A stretch of 64,000 nt of DNA. It comes from Rosenbergiella metrosideri. Its GTDB lineage: Bacteria > Pseudomonadota > Gammaproteobacteria > Enterobacterales > Enterobacteriaceae. How positions within the stretch are numbered: the stretch's first letter is position 1; each line of letters begins with the position of its first letter. Positions 47,976 to 58,754 of the stretch are shown one piece after another. The stretch spans positions 427,120 to 491,119 of the forward strand of contig NZ_JALBCV010000001.1 in assembly GCF_022602565.1 (NCBI RefSeq). Direction: 5' to 3'. The notes under the pieces are model-generated. The model was not told the origin of the DNA. It was given only the letters and a program-made list of their open reading frames with translations, and ran no database searches. Position numbers and translations under genes: made by a program.

Positions 47976-48044
47976 AAAGTGAGGCATCTTTACTGACACT
48001 CCTCCACGGCGCCAAGCGCCCAATGCAAACCAAAGAGGTCAATC

Positions 48045-49652
48045 ATGAGTGAATACAGTGTAGTTGAGGGAGAACAAACGGTGAAAAAATCGCCCTCGGT
48101 GAATGAAACTTTAGAGGATTACACCTTACGCTATGCCCCTTATAGCTTTCGGCGTTGGGGGGCCGCTACGGTGGCGATCACTGCCCTAGGGGGGATTGCT
48201 TATCTCGCCGATTTCTCGATTGGCGCGAGCATCGGAATGACCTATGGCACCACCAATGCCTTGCTGGCGATTCTGTTCGCAGCCATTATTATTTTCTTAA
48301 CCGGTATTCCCCTCGCCTATTACGCGGCACGTTACAATATCGACCTTGACTTAATCACTCGTGGCGCGGGGTTTGGTTATTATGGTTCGGTGATCACCAG
48401 TATTATCTTTGCCAGTTTTACCTTTATCTTTTTTGCTTTAGAGGGCTCGATAATGGCGCAGGGCCTGCAACTCGGCTTGCATATTCCGTTGTGGCTCGGC
48501 TATCTGGTCTCCACCTTAATGGTGATCCCGCTGGTTATTTATGGAATGAAAGCCTTGAGCCATCTGCAAATCTGGACCACCCCGATCTGGTTGGTACTGA
48601 TGATTGGGCCAGTGCTCTATCTCGTTTGGCAACAACCGACGCTTACCGATCAATTTTTCAGCTTCCAAGGTAAAAATGGCACCACCGGCGCCGATCTCGC
48701 CTCGGTGATGTTGGGGGCGGGGATCTGTCTGTCATTGATTATGCAGATTGGCGAACAGATCGATTACCTGCGGTTTATGCCAGCGAAAACACGTGAAAAT
48801 AGCCGTTCGTGGTGGATCGCCGTGATCTCCGCGGGGCCGGGCTGGGTAGTATTAGGTGCTTTAAAACAGGCTATCGGTGCGTTTCTCGGCTTCTATTTGT
48901 TGACGCTCACCCCAGGCATTAATAGCACCGAACCGGTCCAACAATTTAACGCAGCCTTCCATCAAATGTTACCCGGTGGGGTAGCCTTAACACTCGCCGT
49001 CATTTTAGTGGTGATTTCACAAATTAAGATTAACGTAACCAATGCCTATTCGGGTTCACTCTCTTGGACCAGTGCCTATACCCGAGTACGCCGCCACTAT
49101 CCGGGGAGGATTGTCTTTGTCCTGATTAATCTCGCCATCGCCTTAGCCCTGATGGAAGGCAATATGTTCGCGGTGTTAGGGAATATTTTAGGTTTTTACT
49201 CTAACTTCGCGATTGCTTGGGTCACCGTTGTGGCAATAGATATTGCCGTCAATAAATACCTATTAAAGTTATCGCCTAAACTACCGGAATACCGAAAAGC
49301 CATGCTCTATAACGTTAATCCTGTTGGGATGGTAGCCTTTTTAGCGGCCGCAGGATTATCCATAGCCGCCTTTTTCGGTTTACTTGGCCCTTTCTTAATG
49401 CCCTACTCGCCGTTAATCGCCTTAGTGGTGGCAGCCGTAGTGACCCCAATTATGGGGCTGTTAACCGGTGGCAAGTATTACCTTAAACAGACAGACGACG
49501 GGATTGATGAAACACGTTACGATACTCACGGCGCTCCGGTGAGCACTCTCTATCATTGTGTCGCTTGCCAGCAGTCTTACGAGCGCCCCGATGTGATGTT
49601 CTCGACCCACCACAACGGGGTGATCTGCTCGTTATGTAAGACGCTACATTAA
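48045..49652 (+). CDS. NCS1/purine-cytosine permease-type transporter with C-terminal zinc-ribbon-like tail
   Basis: Membrane permease of 535 aa, about 12 segments, similar to purine-cytosine permeases (start ETLEDYTLRYAPYSFRRWG, then GAGICLSLIMQIGEQIDYLRFMP). Located at the end of the urea carboxylase operon, it may import urea or a compound that yields urea. Unusually, the last 35 residues carry two Cys pairs, HCVACQQSY and ICSLCKTLH, spaced like a rubredoxin/zinc-ribbon fold on the cytoplasmic side. This tail is not typical of NCS1 transporters I know. Confidence 0.85.
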   Translation: MSEYSVVEGEQTVKKSPSVNETLEDYTLRYAPYSFRRWGAATVAITALGGIAYLADFSIGASIGMTYGTTNALLAILFAAIIIFLTGIPLAYYAARYNIDLDLITRGAGFGYYGSVITSIIFASFTFIFFALEGSIMAQGLQLGLHIPLWLGYLVSTLMVIPLVIYGMKALSHLQIWTTPIWLVLMIGPVLYLVWQQPTLTDQFFSFQGKNGTTGADLASVMLGAGICLSLIMQIGEQIDYLRFMPAKTRENSRSWWIAVISAGPGWVVLGALKQAIGAFLGFYLLTLTPGINSTEPVQQFNAAFHQMLPGGVALTLAVILVVISQIKINVTNAYSGSLSWTSAYTRVRRHYPGRIVFVLINLAIALALMEGNMFAVLGNILGFYSNFAIAWVTVVAIDIAVNKYLLKLSPKLPEYRKAMLYNVNPVGMVAFLAAAGLSIAAFFGLLGPFLMPYSPLIALVVAAVVTPIMGLLTGGKYYLKQTDDGIDETRYDTHGAPVSTLYHCVACQQSYERPDVMFSTHHNGVICSLCKTLH

Positions 49653-49659
49653 ACAAGAT

Positions 49660-49687
49660 AGGTGAAGTTCAGGGAAGCACTTCACCT
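49660..49687 (+). terminator. Hairpin after the permease gene
   Basis: AGGTGAAGT pairs perfectly with ACTTCACCT around a 10-base loop, starting 8 bp after the stop. No T run follows. Confidence 0.5.
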
Positions 49688-49717
49688 TAGTCGCCTCACC
49701 TGTCCTGTGACTTGGTT

Positions 49718-50341
49718 TCACCTACCAGGAGCTATCAACGGCCGAACGCTGTCTGCGGCAGGCTCACCAAAGCAAGGCATCCCCTCGTCGTCCCAATGAA
49801 AGACTTTAATGCGTGTATGCCGATTGGGATCGTAGAGAGGGTCGCCTTCAATCGTCTTATCATTGCAAGCATGGTAGACCGATATCTCTTCCCCCTGCTC
49901 ATTGCGTGTAAAACTATTATGGCCTGGCCCAAACTGTTGATTGAGTCGATGTGTGGTAAAGACCGGCTGCGCACATTTTTGCCAACTTGCTGGATCTAAA
50001 AAGTTGCTCTCTTTATCCGCGTAAAGCCATCCGATGCAATAATTTTCAACTATCGCGCCGGCTGAATAGCTGATAAATACCTTCCCAGCCTGGGCGATAA
50101 AGGCTGGGCCTTCATTCACCCAAAACCCTCTGGGTTCCCAAGCAAATTCAGGCTCGCTGTCCGGCTTACGCCAGATGACCGTTGCCGAAGCTTTTGCTAA
50201 CCCCGCTAGCGTTGGCGAGTGGCAGATCTCTAAGCGGTCGTACTCTGGCACTGACGCAATGAAGTATTAGGTCCCATCTGAATGAAGATAACTATGGGGG
50301 TCGGCAGGTTGTTCAATAAGGGGATTAGGCTAATCGCTCAT
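49718..50341 (-). pseudogene. GH43-family glycosidase, N-terminal nonsense mutations
   Basis: Remnant of a family 43 glycosyl hydrolase (arabinofuranosidase/xylosidase type). From ATG 50341 it reads MSD then TAG (50330-50332), continues NPLIEQPADPHSYLHSDGT, meets a TAA (50267-50269), and then stays open through YFIASVPEYDRLEICHSPT to the stop at 49718. The downstream part keeps GFWVNEGPAF, FGPGHNSFT and IKVFHWDDEGMPCFG, all family features. Two stops in the first 25 codons mean the intact protein is not made. It was likely the partner of the adjacent decayed GPH sugar transporter. Confidence 0.82.
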
Positions 50342-50368
50342 GGGTTAACTCCTGTTAACACTCGGTTG

Positions 50369-51735
50369 TTAAGGGCGCGTGACTTCACTCGGCCTTTTTA
50401 ATTCCTGATAGTGATGACGACGAATTGCTAAGTCAGCTTGAATCGTTCGCATCGTTTCACGGTCCACTTTTAATAGCCGCACAATGCCTGCCGTGATCAG
50501 ATAGCCCATTGCGGGAATAAGCGTGAATAGCATCACAATGCCATGAATAGCCTGAGGACTTTGCACGCTAGCCCCAGCCTGATAACCATAAGTCGCCAGA
50601 AGAAACCAACCATGGCTCCCGCCACCGCTAAACCAACTTTGATAAAAAAGATATTCACAGAAAAGCTGATCCCCGTTATGCGTTTGCCCGTCTTCCATTC
50701 ACCGTAATCATCGGCATCAGCCAGCAGTGACCAATGAAGGGGTGAAGGTAATTGATGTAAACATTCAGGATAAAATAGGCACATAAAAACAGTGAGGTAG
50801 CCTCAGGATCTACGAAATAAAAGCCTAAGGAAAAAATGCTTAGTATAATATTCGTCCAGAAGAGTTTTATTTTACAGAACTTATCCGTAAGTGGCTTCGC
50901 TAAAGCGCTTCCCAGCATCATACCGGTCACATCAAGGCTGATAAAAAAACTCGCTAAAGAGGTCGACTTTTCCATCACCCACGTCACGTAGTACAGGGTC
51001 GCCGCCATGCGAATAAACCCTGGAGAGACGTTAAAAAAAGTCAGCAGCGATAGGCGGACCCATTGATCGTTTTTCCAAATATCTCTTAAATCAGATTTTA
51101 GCGCATGCTTTGAGGGAATCGCCGGTTCAATGCGCTCTTTGACATAGGCGAAGCAGAATAGAAACATAAAGAGGGCAATGATTGCCATCACTGCCATTGG
51201 CATCTGATAGCCGCGAGCCTTATCTCCCCCACCGAAAAAGTCCGCCATAAAGTAATAGCGAGGAGGATAAAATAAGCGTCGCAATGCCTACCATAAAAAA
51301 GCGATAAGATTGGCACGCCATTCGTTCATGGGGGTCAGCAGTAATGACACCGCCCAGCGAGCAATAAGGAATATTTATTGCCGTGTAGGTCACTGACATA
51401 AGAAAGTACGTGATAAAAGCATAGACAATTTTACCGTTATGGCTCCAATCTGGCGTGGTAAACATCACGACACTAAACAGAGCGTAGGGCAACGCCACCC
51501 ATAATAAATAGGGCCGAAACCGTCCCCAGCGGCTGGTTGTCCGGTCAGCAATGGCCCCATCATCGGATCAATGATCGCATCAACGACCCTTACCGAAAGC
51601 AGCAATATCCCCACCATTGCTGGCGTTAAGCCAAAACTATCCGTATAAAAATAGTTGAGGAAAAGCATTATTGCAGCCAGCATCGCCCATGCCGTACGCA
51701 ACCTTCTCTCTGAACGACAATTGACCTTCCTTCAT
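50369..51735 (-). pseudogene. GPH-family sugar:cation symporter, frameshifted
   Basis: Degraded glycoside-pentoside-hexuronide transporter. It begins at ATG 51735 with the typical MKEGQLSFREKVAYGMGDAG motif, then shifts frame within the first membrane segment (next piece IMLFLNYFYTDSFGLTPAM), and shifts again near 51490, 51270 and 50690. All pieces are collinear parts of one transporter (YTAINIPYCSLGGVIT, KNDQWVRLSLLTFFNVSP, and a C-terminal YLITAGIVRLLKVDRETM). With the GH43 remnant it forms a lost pentoside utilisation operon, similar in kind to E. coli yagGH. Confidence 0.85.
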
Positions 51736-52688
51736 AGGGATTATCCCCATATTGATCGGCATCTAAGGATGTTTAAAGGTTTTGCAACAGCGCTGTGTAT
51801 CTTCCTAGCAAAAAAGGAACGTCAGGATAATACTGATATCTATATGGATAATCGGGTCATTTATTGAAAAGCGTGATGGCTCGAACAGATTGAAAAATTA
51901 TTGTCGTCGCCGGTAACAATTATTTTTGCAACATAATCGCTGCCGAGATAAGCGCTGCATACTGATGAATGTAAGACTCTCTATTATCTGCTAACGCTAG
52001 GGCGCTACCGACGAGATAAACGATTTTTTCAGAAATCTTTTAGTCAAGATAATAAAGTATCCCATAAATAATACGGTTAATTGATATATTCATTTCATCC
52101 TAGTTCTTTGCCTTTTCTTTCTGAAAAACAGTCACTCAATGCTATAAGTTATCAATCTTCAAAATAGGCGAAACTCATAGCATTTAATTTTTTAGCACTC
52201 CCCTTATATTATTTAATTATAAACACTCTTTGATCATTCAGCGTGCTGATTTTTCTAAAATTTTAAAATAATGATAGCGCACGTTACTGTTTTTATTCCC
52301 TATCCACTGATAACGTTTTATTGCACCTGTACACTTTTTATAAATAACTGCAAGCTATTTTTGCAGAATAAAGATTACGTTGCTATCAACCAGATCGTTT
52401 CCTTATGAATAAGGATGCAAGCTCAATAATTAACTAAGGGTCTCAATGTGAATATATATGCACTTTTTATTCTTATAACTGCATAAATCAAGATTTTTAT
52501 AATAATTTCATAATGTTGAAGGGGGTCATAATTTGCATAAACCGTTTTTTATTCTATTGACGGGCTTAGGTCGACGAGGCAGCATCAAGAAAATGTTCTT
52601 GTAAACGCTGTCTGTGTCTTGACCGAATAGGGGTAGGTCCTACATGCCTTTATTCTGAATTTACACGTAAAATTTAGGAGAGGATGTG
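51736..52688. other. Long AT-rich intergenic region upstream of astC
   Basis: About 950 bp without a supported gene; one short plus-strand frame (51655-51867) overlaps the decayed transporter and has no homology. The DNA is clearly richer in A+T than its surroundings. It contains the predicted sigma-54 promoter of the ast operon (52522-52537). I looked for ArgR boxes and NtrC sites and found only partial half-sites. Confidence 0.6.
52522..52537 (+). promoter_or_regulatory. Possible sigma-54 promoter of the astCADBE operon
   Basis: GGGGTCATAATTTGCA keeps the -24 GG and -12 TTGCA at the right 16-base frame, although the rest of the -24 element is weak. In E. coli astC is transcribed from a sigma-54 promoter under NtrC. 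The 5' leader would be about 140 bases. Confidence 0.5.
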
Positions 52689-53900
52689 ATGACTGCTAAA
52701 ACAACACGTGATGACTTTGATCGATATATGATCCCCTGTTTTTCACCCGCTAAGTTTATTCCCATCAAAGGTGAAGGTTCACAGGTTTGGGATCAGCAAG
52801 GTAAACATTATATCGATCTTGCTGGCGGTATTGCGGTGAATTCATTCGGCCATAATGATCCCGACCTGCATAATGCGCTCCAACAACAGATGAATAAAAT
52901 GTGGCACATAGGTAATGGTTACACTAACGAGCCGGTCCTCAACCTTGCCCGTAAATTAGTGGAGTCCACCTTTGCTAATAAAGTTTTCTTTTGTAACTCC
53001 GGCGCCGAGGCCAACGAAGCCGCATTAAAATTGGCCAGAAAATATGCGCGTGATCACTATGGTCCTGAAAAAAATGAGATCATCGCCTTTAATCACGCTT
53101 TTCACGGTCGAACCCTTTTTACCGTTTCAGTGGGTGGACAACCTAAATACTCTGAAGATTATGCCCCCCTGCCACAAGGGATCACACATCTGCCTTTCAA
53201 CGACCTTGCGGCGGTTAAGGCAGCAATCTCTGCAAAAACCTGCGCCATTATCGTCGAACCGATTATTGGCGAAGGGGGTGTCATTCCTGCCAGCCCCGAC
53301 TTTCTTTTAGGATTACGCGCCCTCTGCGATGAGTATAACGCGACACTGATTTTCGATGAGGTGCAAACGGGGGCAGGAAGAACCGGCTACCTCTATGCCC
53401 ATCAAGCTTATGGGGTAGAACCTGACTTAATGACCAGTGCGAAAGGATTAGGGGGAGGATTCCCTATTGGCGCGCTTCTCGCCAAACAAGCCTGGGCGGA
53501 GAGTTTCCAACCCGGTACTCACGGCAGTACTTTTGGGGGAAATCCCTTGGCGGCAGCCGTCGCCGGGGCAGTGGTTGATAAACTTAATGCAGACTGTTTA
53601 GCAGGAGTGAAACAGCGACATACCTACTTCATCGAAAAGTTATCGCAACTGACTCAACAGTTCGATGTTTTTTCCGAGATCCGTGGACAAGGGCTACTGA
53701 TTGGCGCCCAACTCAATGCTCATTGGGCGGGTCAGGCCAAAGCGTTAACGACTCATGCGGCCGAGCAAGGCGTGATAGTGCTGATCGCCGGACCGGATGT
53801 TTTACGCTTCGCGCCAGCCTTAACTATTTCCTATGAAGATATCGATATCGCCTTCGAACGCCTGACGCGTGCCTTCGAACTTGTCGTGCACGGCGCATAG
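52689..53900 (+). CDS. astC: Succinylornithine/acetylornithine transaminase AstC
   Basis: PLP enzyme, third step of the arginine succinyltransferase pathway (succinylornithine to succinylglutamate semialdehyde). ATG 52689 gives 403 aa; an in-frame GTG precedes it directly, but AGGAGAGG fits the ATG. Motifs: [34 protein letters not shown], and the PLP lysine in [15 protein letters not shown]. First gene of the complete astCADBE operon, which degrades arginine to glutamate and ammonia under nitrogen limitation. Confidence 0.95.
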   Translation: MTAKTTRDDFDRYMIPCFSPAKFIPIKGEGSQVWDQQGKHYIDLAGGIAVNSFGHNDPDLHNALQQQMNKMWHIGNGYTNEPVLNLARKLVESTFANKVFFCNSGAEANEAALKLARKYARDHYGPEKNEIIAFNHAFHGRTLFTVSVGGQPKYSEDYAPLPQGITHLPFNDLAAVKAAISAKTCAIIVEPIIGEGGVIPASPDFLLGLRALCDEYNATLIFDEVQTGAGRTGYLYAHQAYGVEPDLMTSAKGLGGGFPIGALLAKQAWAESFQPGTHGSTFGGNPLAAAVAGAVVDKLNADCLAGVKQRHTYFIEKLSQLTQQFDVFSEIRGQGLLIGAQLNAHWAGQAKALTTHAAEQGVIVLIAGPDVLRFAPALTISYEDIDIAFERLTRAFELVVHGA

Positions 53901-53909
53901 GGGGCGGTT

Positions 53910-54917
53910 ATGGTTATTTTTCGTCCAGTCGTTCCTGAAGATTTGCAGGATATTTTAGCGTTGTCCGCTCGTGTCGGCGTGGGGATGACATCGTTGCCCC
54001 ACGATGAGGCCCGTCTAGCCTCAAAGATAGCGCGGAGTATTGATACCTTTAATCAGACCCTCCCGAGAAGCGATCAGGGTTTCCTCTTTGTACTGGAAGA
54101 TACCGAGACCCAAAAAGTTTTCGGTGTTAGCGCCATCGAGGTCGCAGTCGGCCTCAGTGAGCCTTTTTATAATTTTCGGCTACAACGTACTGTTAAAGCC
54201 TCGAAAGAACTCGGGATTTATAAAAACCTCGATGTACTGAGTTTAAGTTATGACCATACAGGCCACAGTGAACTCTGTACGCTATTTCTCGATCCCGATT
54301 ATCAAAAGAATCGCTATGGACAACTTCTCTCCAAGGCAAGGTTTCTGTTTATGGCGTCGTTTCGTGAGGCTTTTTCACACTCTCTTTTTGCAGAGTTACG
54401 GGGAGTCGTCGATGAGCAAGGCCAGTCACCTTTTTGGGACGCATTAGGTAAACATTTTTTCGATATCCCCTTTGCCGATGCCGATCGTTTAACCGGTATT
54501 GGTAAGAAAACCTTTATTGCCGAGCTGATGCCTTCCTACCCTATTTATACCCTATTGCTCCCGGAGGCCGCGCAGGCAGTTATTGGTAAAGTCCATCCTA
54601 ATACCGCCCCAGCAAGAGCGATTCTCGAGAAGGAAGGGTTTCGGTGGCGGGGGTCCGTCGATATTTTCGATGCCGGTCCGGTCATTGAAGCCAATATGGA
54701 TGACGTTCGCATCATAAAAGAGAGTCAGCTCTACAGCGTTGAGCAACTCCCTACTTTTTATGCGCAGAGCTATCTGATCTGCAATACCCATTTTAGCCAA
54801 TTTCGCGCCGTCTTAGCTGAGGGCGAGTTAACGCAGCATCATCTTGATGCCCTTTTGCTTGATGATGAACATCACGCACGTATTGCACCCTTAAGTCCTC
54901 GCGAGGCAGCTGTATGA
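53910..54917 (+). CDS. astA: Arginine N-succinyltransferase AstA
   Basis: GNAT-related enzyme that starts the pathway by succinylating arginine from succinyl-CoA. The 335-aa product compares with 344 in E. coli. Family features: N-terminal [43 protein letters not shown] (acyl-CoA loop), and [17 protein letters not shown]. It lies 9 bp after astC and its end overlaps the astD start by four bases. Confidence 0.95.
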   Translation: MVIFRPVVPEDLQDILALSARVGVGMTSLPHDEARLASKIARSIDTFNQTLPRSDQGFLFVLEDTETQKVFGVSAIEVAVGLSEPFYNFRLQRTVKASKELGIYKNLDVLSLSYDHTGHSELCTLFLDPDYQKNRYGQLLSKARFLFMASFREAFSHSLFAELRGVVDEQGQSPFWDALGKHFFDIPFADADRLTGIGKKTFIAELMPSYPIYTLLLPEAAQAVIGKVHPNTAPARAILEKEGFRWRGSVDIFDAGPVIEANMDDVRIIKESQLYSVEQLPTFYAQSYLICNTHFSQFRAVLAEGELTQHHLDALLLDDEHHARIAPLSPREAAV

Positions 54918-56395
54918 CTATGACGACACACTATATCGATGATCGCTGGCAGGCAGGAAAAGGGCCTGAGCTGGTCAAACGTAATCCATTGACACAAGAC
55001 ATTATTTGGCGAGGGTCGCTCGCCACCGAAGAACAGGTCGATTTAGCCTGTCAGGCAGCACGCAACGCCTTTTACATCTGGTCTCAGCGATCGCTCGAGC
55101 AGCGTCTGGAGGTTATTCACCGTTTTGTTAACCTACTGACAGATCAAAAGGAAGCACTCGCTCGAATTATTTCACTCGATACCAGTAAACCTTTATGGGA
55201 GACTCGTACAGAAGTTCAATCCATGATTGCCAAAGCTGAAATTTCTGAAAAAGCTTGGCATCAACGTACAGGGACTCATCAACTGCCTGTCGCGGGGGGC
55301 TCTGCAGAGCTCAGACATAAACCCCACGGCGTAATGGCCGTCTTTGGCCCCTACAACTTCCCCGGCCACCTGCCCAACGGCCATATCATTCCTGCCCTGA
55401 TCGCGGGGAATACCGTGGTGTTTAAACCCAGCGAACTCACCCCATTGACGGCTGAATTTACCGTCAAACTCTGGCAACAAGCAGGGTTACCGGCCGGGGT
55501 ATTGAATCTCGTTCAAGGAGATAAAACCACCGGACAGGCCTTGCTGAATACGATGCAGCTTGATGGGGTATTGTTCACCGGCAGTGCCAATACCGGGTTT
55601 CACCTACATAAACTGTTAGCCGGACACCCCGAAAAGATGCTCGCCTTGGAGATGGGAGGCAATAATGCACTGATTGTAGAGGATGTTGATACCCCAAATA
55701 TTGCCGCGGCGATCAACCTTATCCTACAGTCGGCTTTCCTCTCTGCAGGACAACGCTGTACCTGCGCCAGACGTCTGTTGGTCAAAGTGGGGCCACAAGG
55801 CGACCGATTACTTCGCGCATTAGTGTCTGCCACGCAAGCTATTACCGTTGGCGATTGGCAACAGCATCCGGAACCTTTTATGGGGGGCGTGATTTCATTG
55901 GCAGCCGCTTCGCAATTACTGGCTGCTCAGCAGCACCTCCTCAACTTAGGGGCCACCACACTATTACCCCTCACGCAGCCGACGCCAACTGCCAGTCTGG
56001 TTACACCGGGTATTATTGATATCACCGACATTGACGCACCCGATGAAGAGTATTTTGGCCCTCTCCTTAGCGTAATTCGCTATCAGACGTTCGACGACGC
56101 GATTGAACTGGCTAACCGCACCCGCTTCGGGCTGGCTATCGGACTGATTTCCGGCCATCAAGCACAGTTCGACCAATTGCAGCGCTTCGCCCGCGCGGGA
56201 ATAGTGAATTGGAATAAACCGCTCACGGGCGCTTCAAGTTCCGCCCCCTTTGGTGGGATTGGCGCGTCTGGAAATCATCGCCCTTCCGCCTTCTATGCCG
56301 CCGATTATTGTGCGTGGCCTATGGCCTCCTTAATCAGCGATCAGCTAACGCCCCCTGCAACAACATTGCCGGGTCTTCCAACCTTCAACGATTAA
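54914..56395 (+). CDS. astD: Succinylglutamate-semialdehyde dehydrogenase AstD
   Basis: NAD-dependent aldehyde dehydrogenase forming succinylglutamate, 493 aa (492 in E. coli). It shows [20 protein letters not shown], the cofactor motif FTGSANTG, the glutamate in [11 protein letters not shown] and the catalytic cysteine in [12 protein letters not shown]. The ATG overlaps the astA stop (ATGA), and a second ATG lies six bases on. The gap to astB is 11 bp. Confidence 0.95.
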   Translation: MTMTTHYIDDRWQAGKGPELVKRNPLTQDIIWRGSLATEEQVDLACQAARNAFYIWSQRSLEQRLEVIHRFVNLLTDQKEALARIISLDTSKPLWETRTEVQSMIAKAEISEKAWHQRTGTHQLPVAGGSAELRHKPHGVMAVFGPYNFPGHLPNGHIIPALIAGNTVVFKPSELTPLTAEFTVKLWQQAGLPAGVLNLVQGDKTTGQALLNTMQLDGVLFTGSANTGFHLHKLLAGHPEKMLALEMGGNNALIVEDVDTPNIAAAINLILQSAFLSAGQRCTCARRLLVKVGPQGDRLLRALVSATQAITVGDWQQHPEPFMGGVISLAAASQLLAAQQHLLNLGATTLLPLTQPTPTASLVTPGIIDITDIDAPDEEYFGPLLSVIRYQTFDDAIELANRTRFGLAIGLISGHQAQFDQLQRFARAGIVNWNKPLTGASSSAPFGGIGASGNHRPSAFYAADYCAWPMASLISDQLTPPATTLPGLPTFND

Positions 56396-56406
56396 AGAGA
56401 AAACCT

Positions 56407-57747
56407 ATGTCAGGAATAGAAGCGAATTTTGATGGTTTGGTCGGCCCGACTCACCACTATGCAGGGCTATCCGTTGGCAATGAAGCCTCCCTCACTAATA
56501 AGCATCAATACTCGAATCCTAAGCAGGCCGCCCTGCAAGGCTTGAAAAAAATGAAAGCCTTGTCAGATATGGGCTTTATCCAAGGGATACTGCCTCCTCA
56601 ACCCCGACCTAACCTTGATATTTTACGTCAGATCGGTTTTCAGGGTTCTCCCGCGACCATTATCGCTGAAGCGGCTAAGCACCCCTTTTTACTCTCGGCT
56701 TTCAGCTCTGCCTCCTCCATGTGGACGGCCAATGCGGCGACTGTTTCACCTTCTGCGGATAGCCTTGACCACCGTGTCCATTTTACCGTGGCAAATCTTA
56801 ACAATAAGCTGCACCGTCATCATGAAGCCGCCATTACTGGCGATATTCTGCGGGCAACCTTCAACAATCCTGATTATTTTGCCCACCATGAGTCGCTACC
56901 CTCGCATAGCGATTTCGGCGATGAGGGAGCCGCTAATCATAATCGTTTTTGTGCTGAATATGACCAGCCTGGTATTCAACTCTTTGTTTACGGCCGCCAG
57001 GCAACGAGCAATGCGTTACAACCGCAACGTTATCCCGCTCGCCAGACACGCGAAGCCAGCGAGGCCATTGCTCGTTTGCATCGACTCTCGTCAGAAAATA
57101 CCTTTTTTGCTCAACAGAACCCAGCAGTGATCGACCAAGGGGTTTTCCATAACGACGTCATTGCGGTCAGTAATCAAAATGTTTTTTTCTACCATCAACA
57201 GGCCTTTGTGCATAGCAAGGCATTATTCGCCGATCTCCAGCGCGCCTGCCACCGACTGGCTATCGATTTTCAAGGGATTGAAGTGCCCCAAGCGGCGGTA
57301 TCCGTCGAAGACGCCGTCGCCAGTTATTTATTTAATAGCCAATTGTTGACCACTGCTGACGGGGAAATGTCGCTGATTGTCCCTGAGGAATGTCGCCAAA
57401 AAGAGAACGTCTGGGCCTATTTACAGACTTTAGTCGAGAGTCAACAGACGCCAATCCGCGCCATCACGTCATTCGATTTACGCGAGAGTATGCGTAACGG
57501 CGGAGGCCCTGCTTGTTTACGATTGCGGGTTGCCTTAAATGCTAGTGAGCTCAATGCCGTCAACCCACATAGCTTGATGACACAAGCGCGTTATGACGCA
57601 TTAGTGACGTGGGTTAACACGTATTATCGTGACCGGTTCTCGATTCAGGACCTTGCTGACCCACAACTGATTGACGAAGTGCACACCGCACTGGATGCGC
57701 TAACAAAACTGTTATCGTTAGGTTCGGTTTATGCATTCCAACGCTGA
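56407..57747 (+). CDS. astB: N-succinylarginine dihydrolase AstB
   Basis: Releases two ammonia and CO2 from succinylarginine, giving succinylornithine. The start at ATG 56407 yields 446 aa (447 in E. coli); a longer frame overlaps astD and is not supported. Conserved features: [18 protein letters not shown] at the start, the [14 protein letters not shown] segment, the HNDVIAVSN histidine region and [15 protein letters not shown] with the expected catalytic cysteine. Order and spacing within astCADBE are as in E. coli. Confidence 0.95.
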   Translation: MSGIEANFDGLVGPTHHYAGLSVGNEASLTNKHQYSNPKQAALQGLKKMKALSDMGFIQGILPPQPRPNLDILRQIGFQGSPATIIAEAAKHPFLLSAFSSASSMWTANAATVSPSADSLDHRVHFTVANLNNKLHRHHEAAITGDILRATFNNPDYFAHHESLPSHSDFGDEGAANHNRFCAEYDQPGIQLFVYGRQATSNALQPQRYPARQTREASEAIARLHRLSSENTFFAQQNPAVIDQGVFHNDVIAVSNQNVFFYHQQAFVHSKALFADLQRACHRLAIDFQGIEVPQAAVSVEDAVASYLFNSQLLTTADGEMSLIVPEECRQKENVWAYLQTLVESQQTPIRAITSFDLRESMRNGGGPACLRLRVALNASELNAVNPHSLMTQARYDALVTWVNTYYRDRFSIQDLADPQLIDEVHTALDALTKLLSLGSVYAFQR

Positions 57748-57757
57748 GGAGAAGGTC

Positions 57758-58741
57758 ATGTCTCTGGTAGAAAAACTTTTGCAGCACCAGCTTTCGTCGC
57801 TGACTATCACTGCCAATTTTACAGCGACTTGGTTGGGCGACGGAATTCTTCAATTGCTCCCCCGATGCGGATGGCAACAAGCGACCGTACTGTCTGCCGG
57901 GATCCACGGTAACGAGACAGCACCGATTGAACAGCTGTTACGACTTATGCAGAACGTAGTCAACCAATCTGATTATCAAGGCCATGCTTTATTGTTCATT
58001 TTTGCCAATATACCCGCCATGCAGAAAGCAAGGCGTTATCTTGACTATGATATGAACCGGCTATTTTGTGGGAAGCATCGGGGTATTGACGGAGATGAGG
58101 CGCGGCGTGTGGCTGAAATAGAAAAACAGGTCAGCGACTTTTATCTACGCAGCGGTGCAGCGGATGCCGTACCTCGTTACCACCTCGATATGCATACCGC
58201 GATTCGCGAATCGCATTACCCGAAATTTGCGCTTATTCCTGCCGTCCAGCCGCAGGTTTCTTCTGTGTTACTAAGGTTAATAGCGAGTGGCAACCTCGAT
58301 GCACTCGTTCAGCATACTGAGCCAGGCTCCACGTTTTCCCACTATACCGCCGCGGAGCATGGCGCTGAGAGCGTGACGTTGGAACTGGGAAAAGTGCAGA
58401 AGTTTGGTGAAAACAATCTCAACGACTCGTCGTCTATTTTTCAAGCGATAGAAGCGTTTATCAATAACCGTCCTCTTCCTCAGTATCAGCACAAGCGTCT
58501 GCTGCATTTCACGGTAAGAACGAGTGTGATTCGAGGCGATCAGCACTTCCAGCTGTATCTGCCCGAAGAAATTAAGAATTTTACGAAACTTGCTGCCGGT
58601 TATCTGTTAGCGGAACAACCGTCAAAAACCTGGCAAGTTGAGGAGCCTGCTCACTATTTGCTTTTTCCCAATGCAACCGTCGCGGTGGGTCAGCGTGCCT
58701 GCTTATTGTTAGAACAGGTTACAGATTTGCATCTGTCATAA
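57758..58741 (+). CDS. astE: Succinylglutamate desuccinylase AstE
   Basis: Zinc-dependent hydrolase that ends the pathway, releasing glutamate and succinate. I prefer ATG 57758 (327 aa) with GGAGAAGG upstream; an ATG at 57731 overlaps astB and would add nine residues. Zinc-binding features AGIHGNETAPIEQ (His and Glu) and the later YHLDMHTAIRES are intact, as is VTLELGKVQKFGEN with the general-base glutamate. It is followed 13 bp later by an amino-acid permease gene, which may belong to the same transcript. Confidence 0.93.
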   Translation: MSLVEKLLQHQLSSLTITANFTATWLGDGILQLLPRCGWQQATVLSAGIHGNETAPIEQLLRLMQNVVNQSDYQGHALLFIFANIPAMQKARRYLDYDMNRLFCGKHRGIDGDEARRVAEIEKQVSDFYLRSGAADAVPRYHLDMHTAIRESHYPKFALIPAVQPQVSSVLLRLIASGNLDALVQHTEPGSTFSHYTAAEHGAESVTLELGKVQKFGENNLNDSSSIFQAIEAFINNRPLPQYQHKRLLHFTVRTSVIRGDQHFQLYLPEEIKNFTKLAAGYLLAEQPSKTWQVEEPAHYLLFPNATVAVGQRACLLLEQVTDLHLS

Positions 58742-58754
58742 TTAAGGATGGTCC

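Noticed and set aside
47976..48044. Separate sigma-54 promoter for the second NCS1 permease
   Set aside because: No GG-N10-GC arrangement at consensus; the short gap after the GntR gene fits cotranscription.
51655..51867. 70-aa plus-strand frame upstream of the GPH transporter remnant
   Set aside because: It mostly overlaps the start of the decayed transporter on the other strand and shows no ribosome site or homology.
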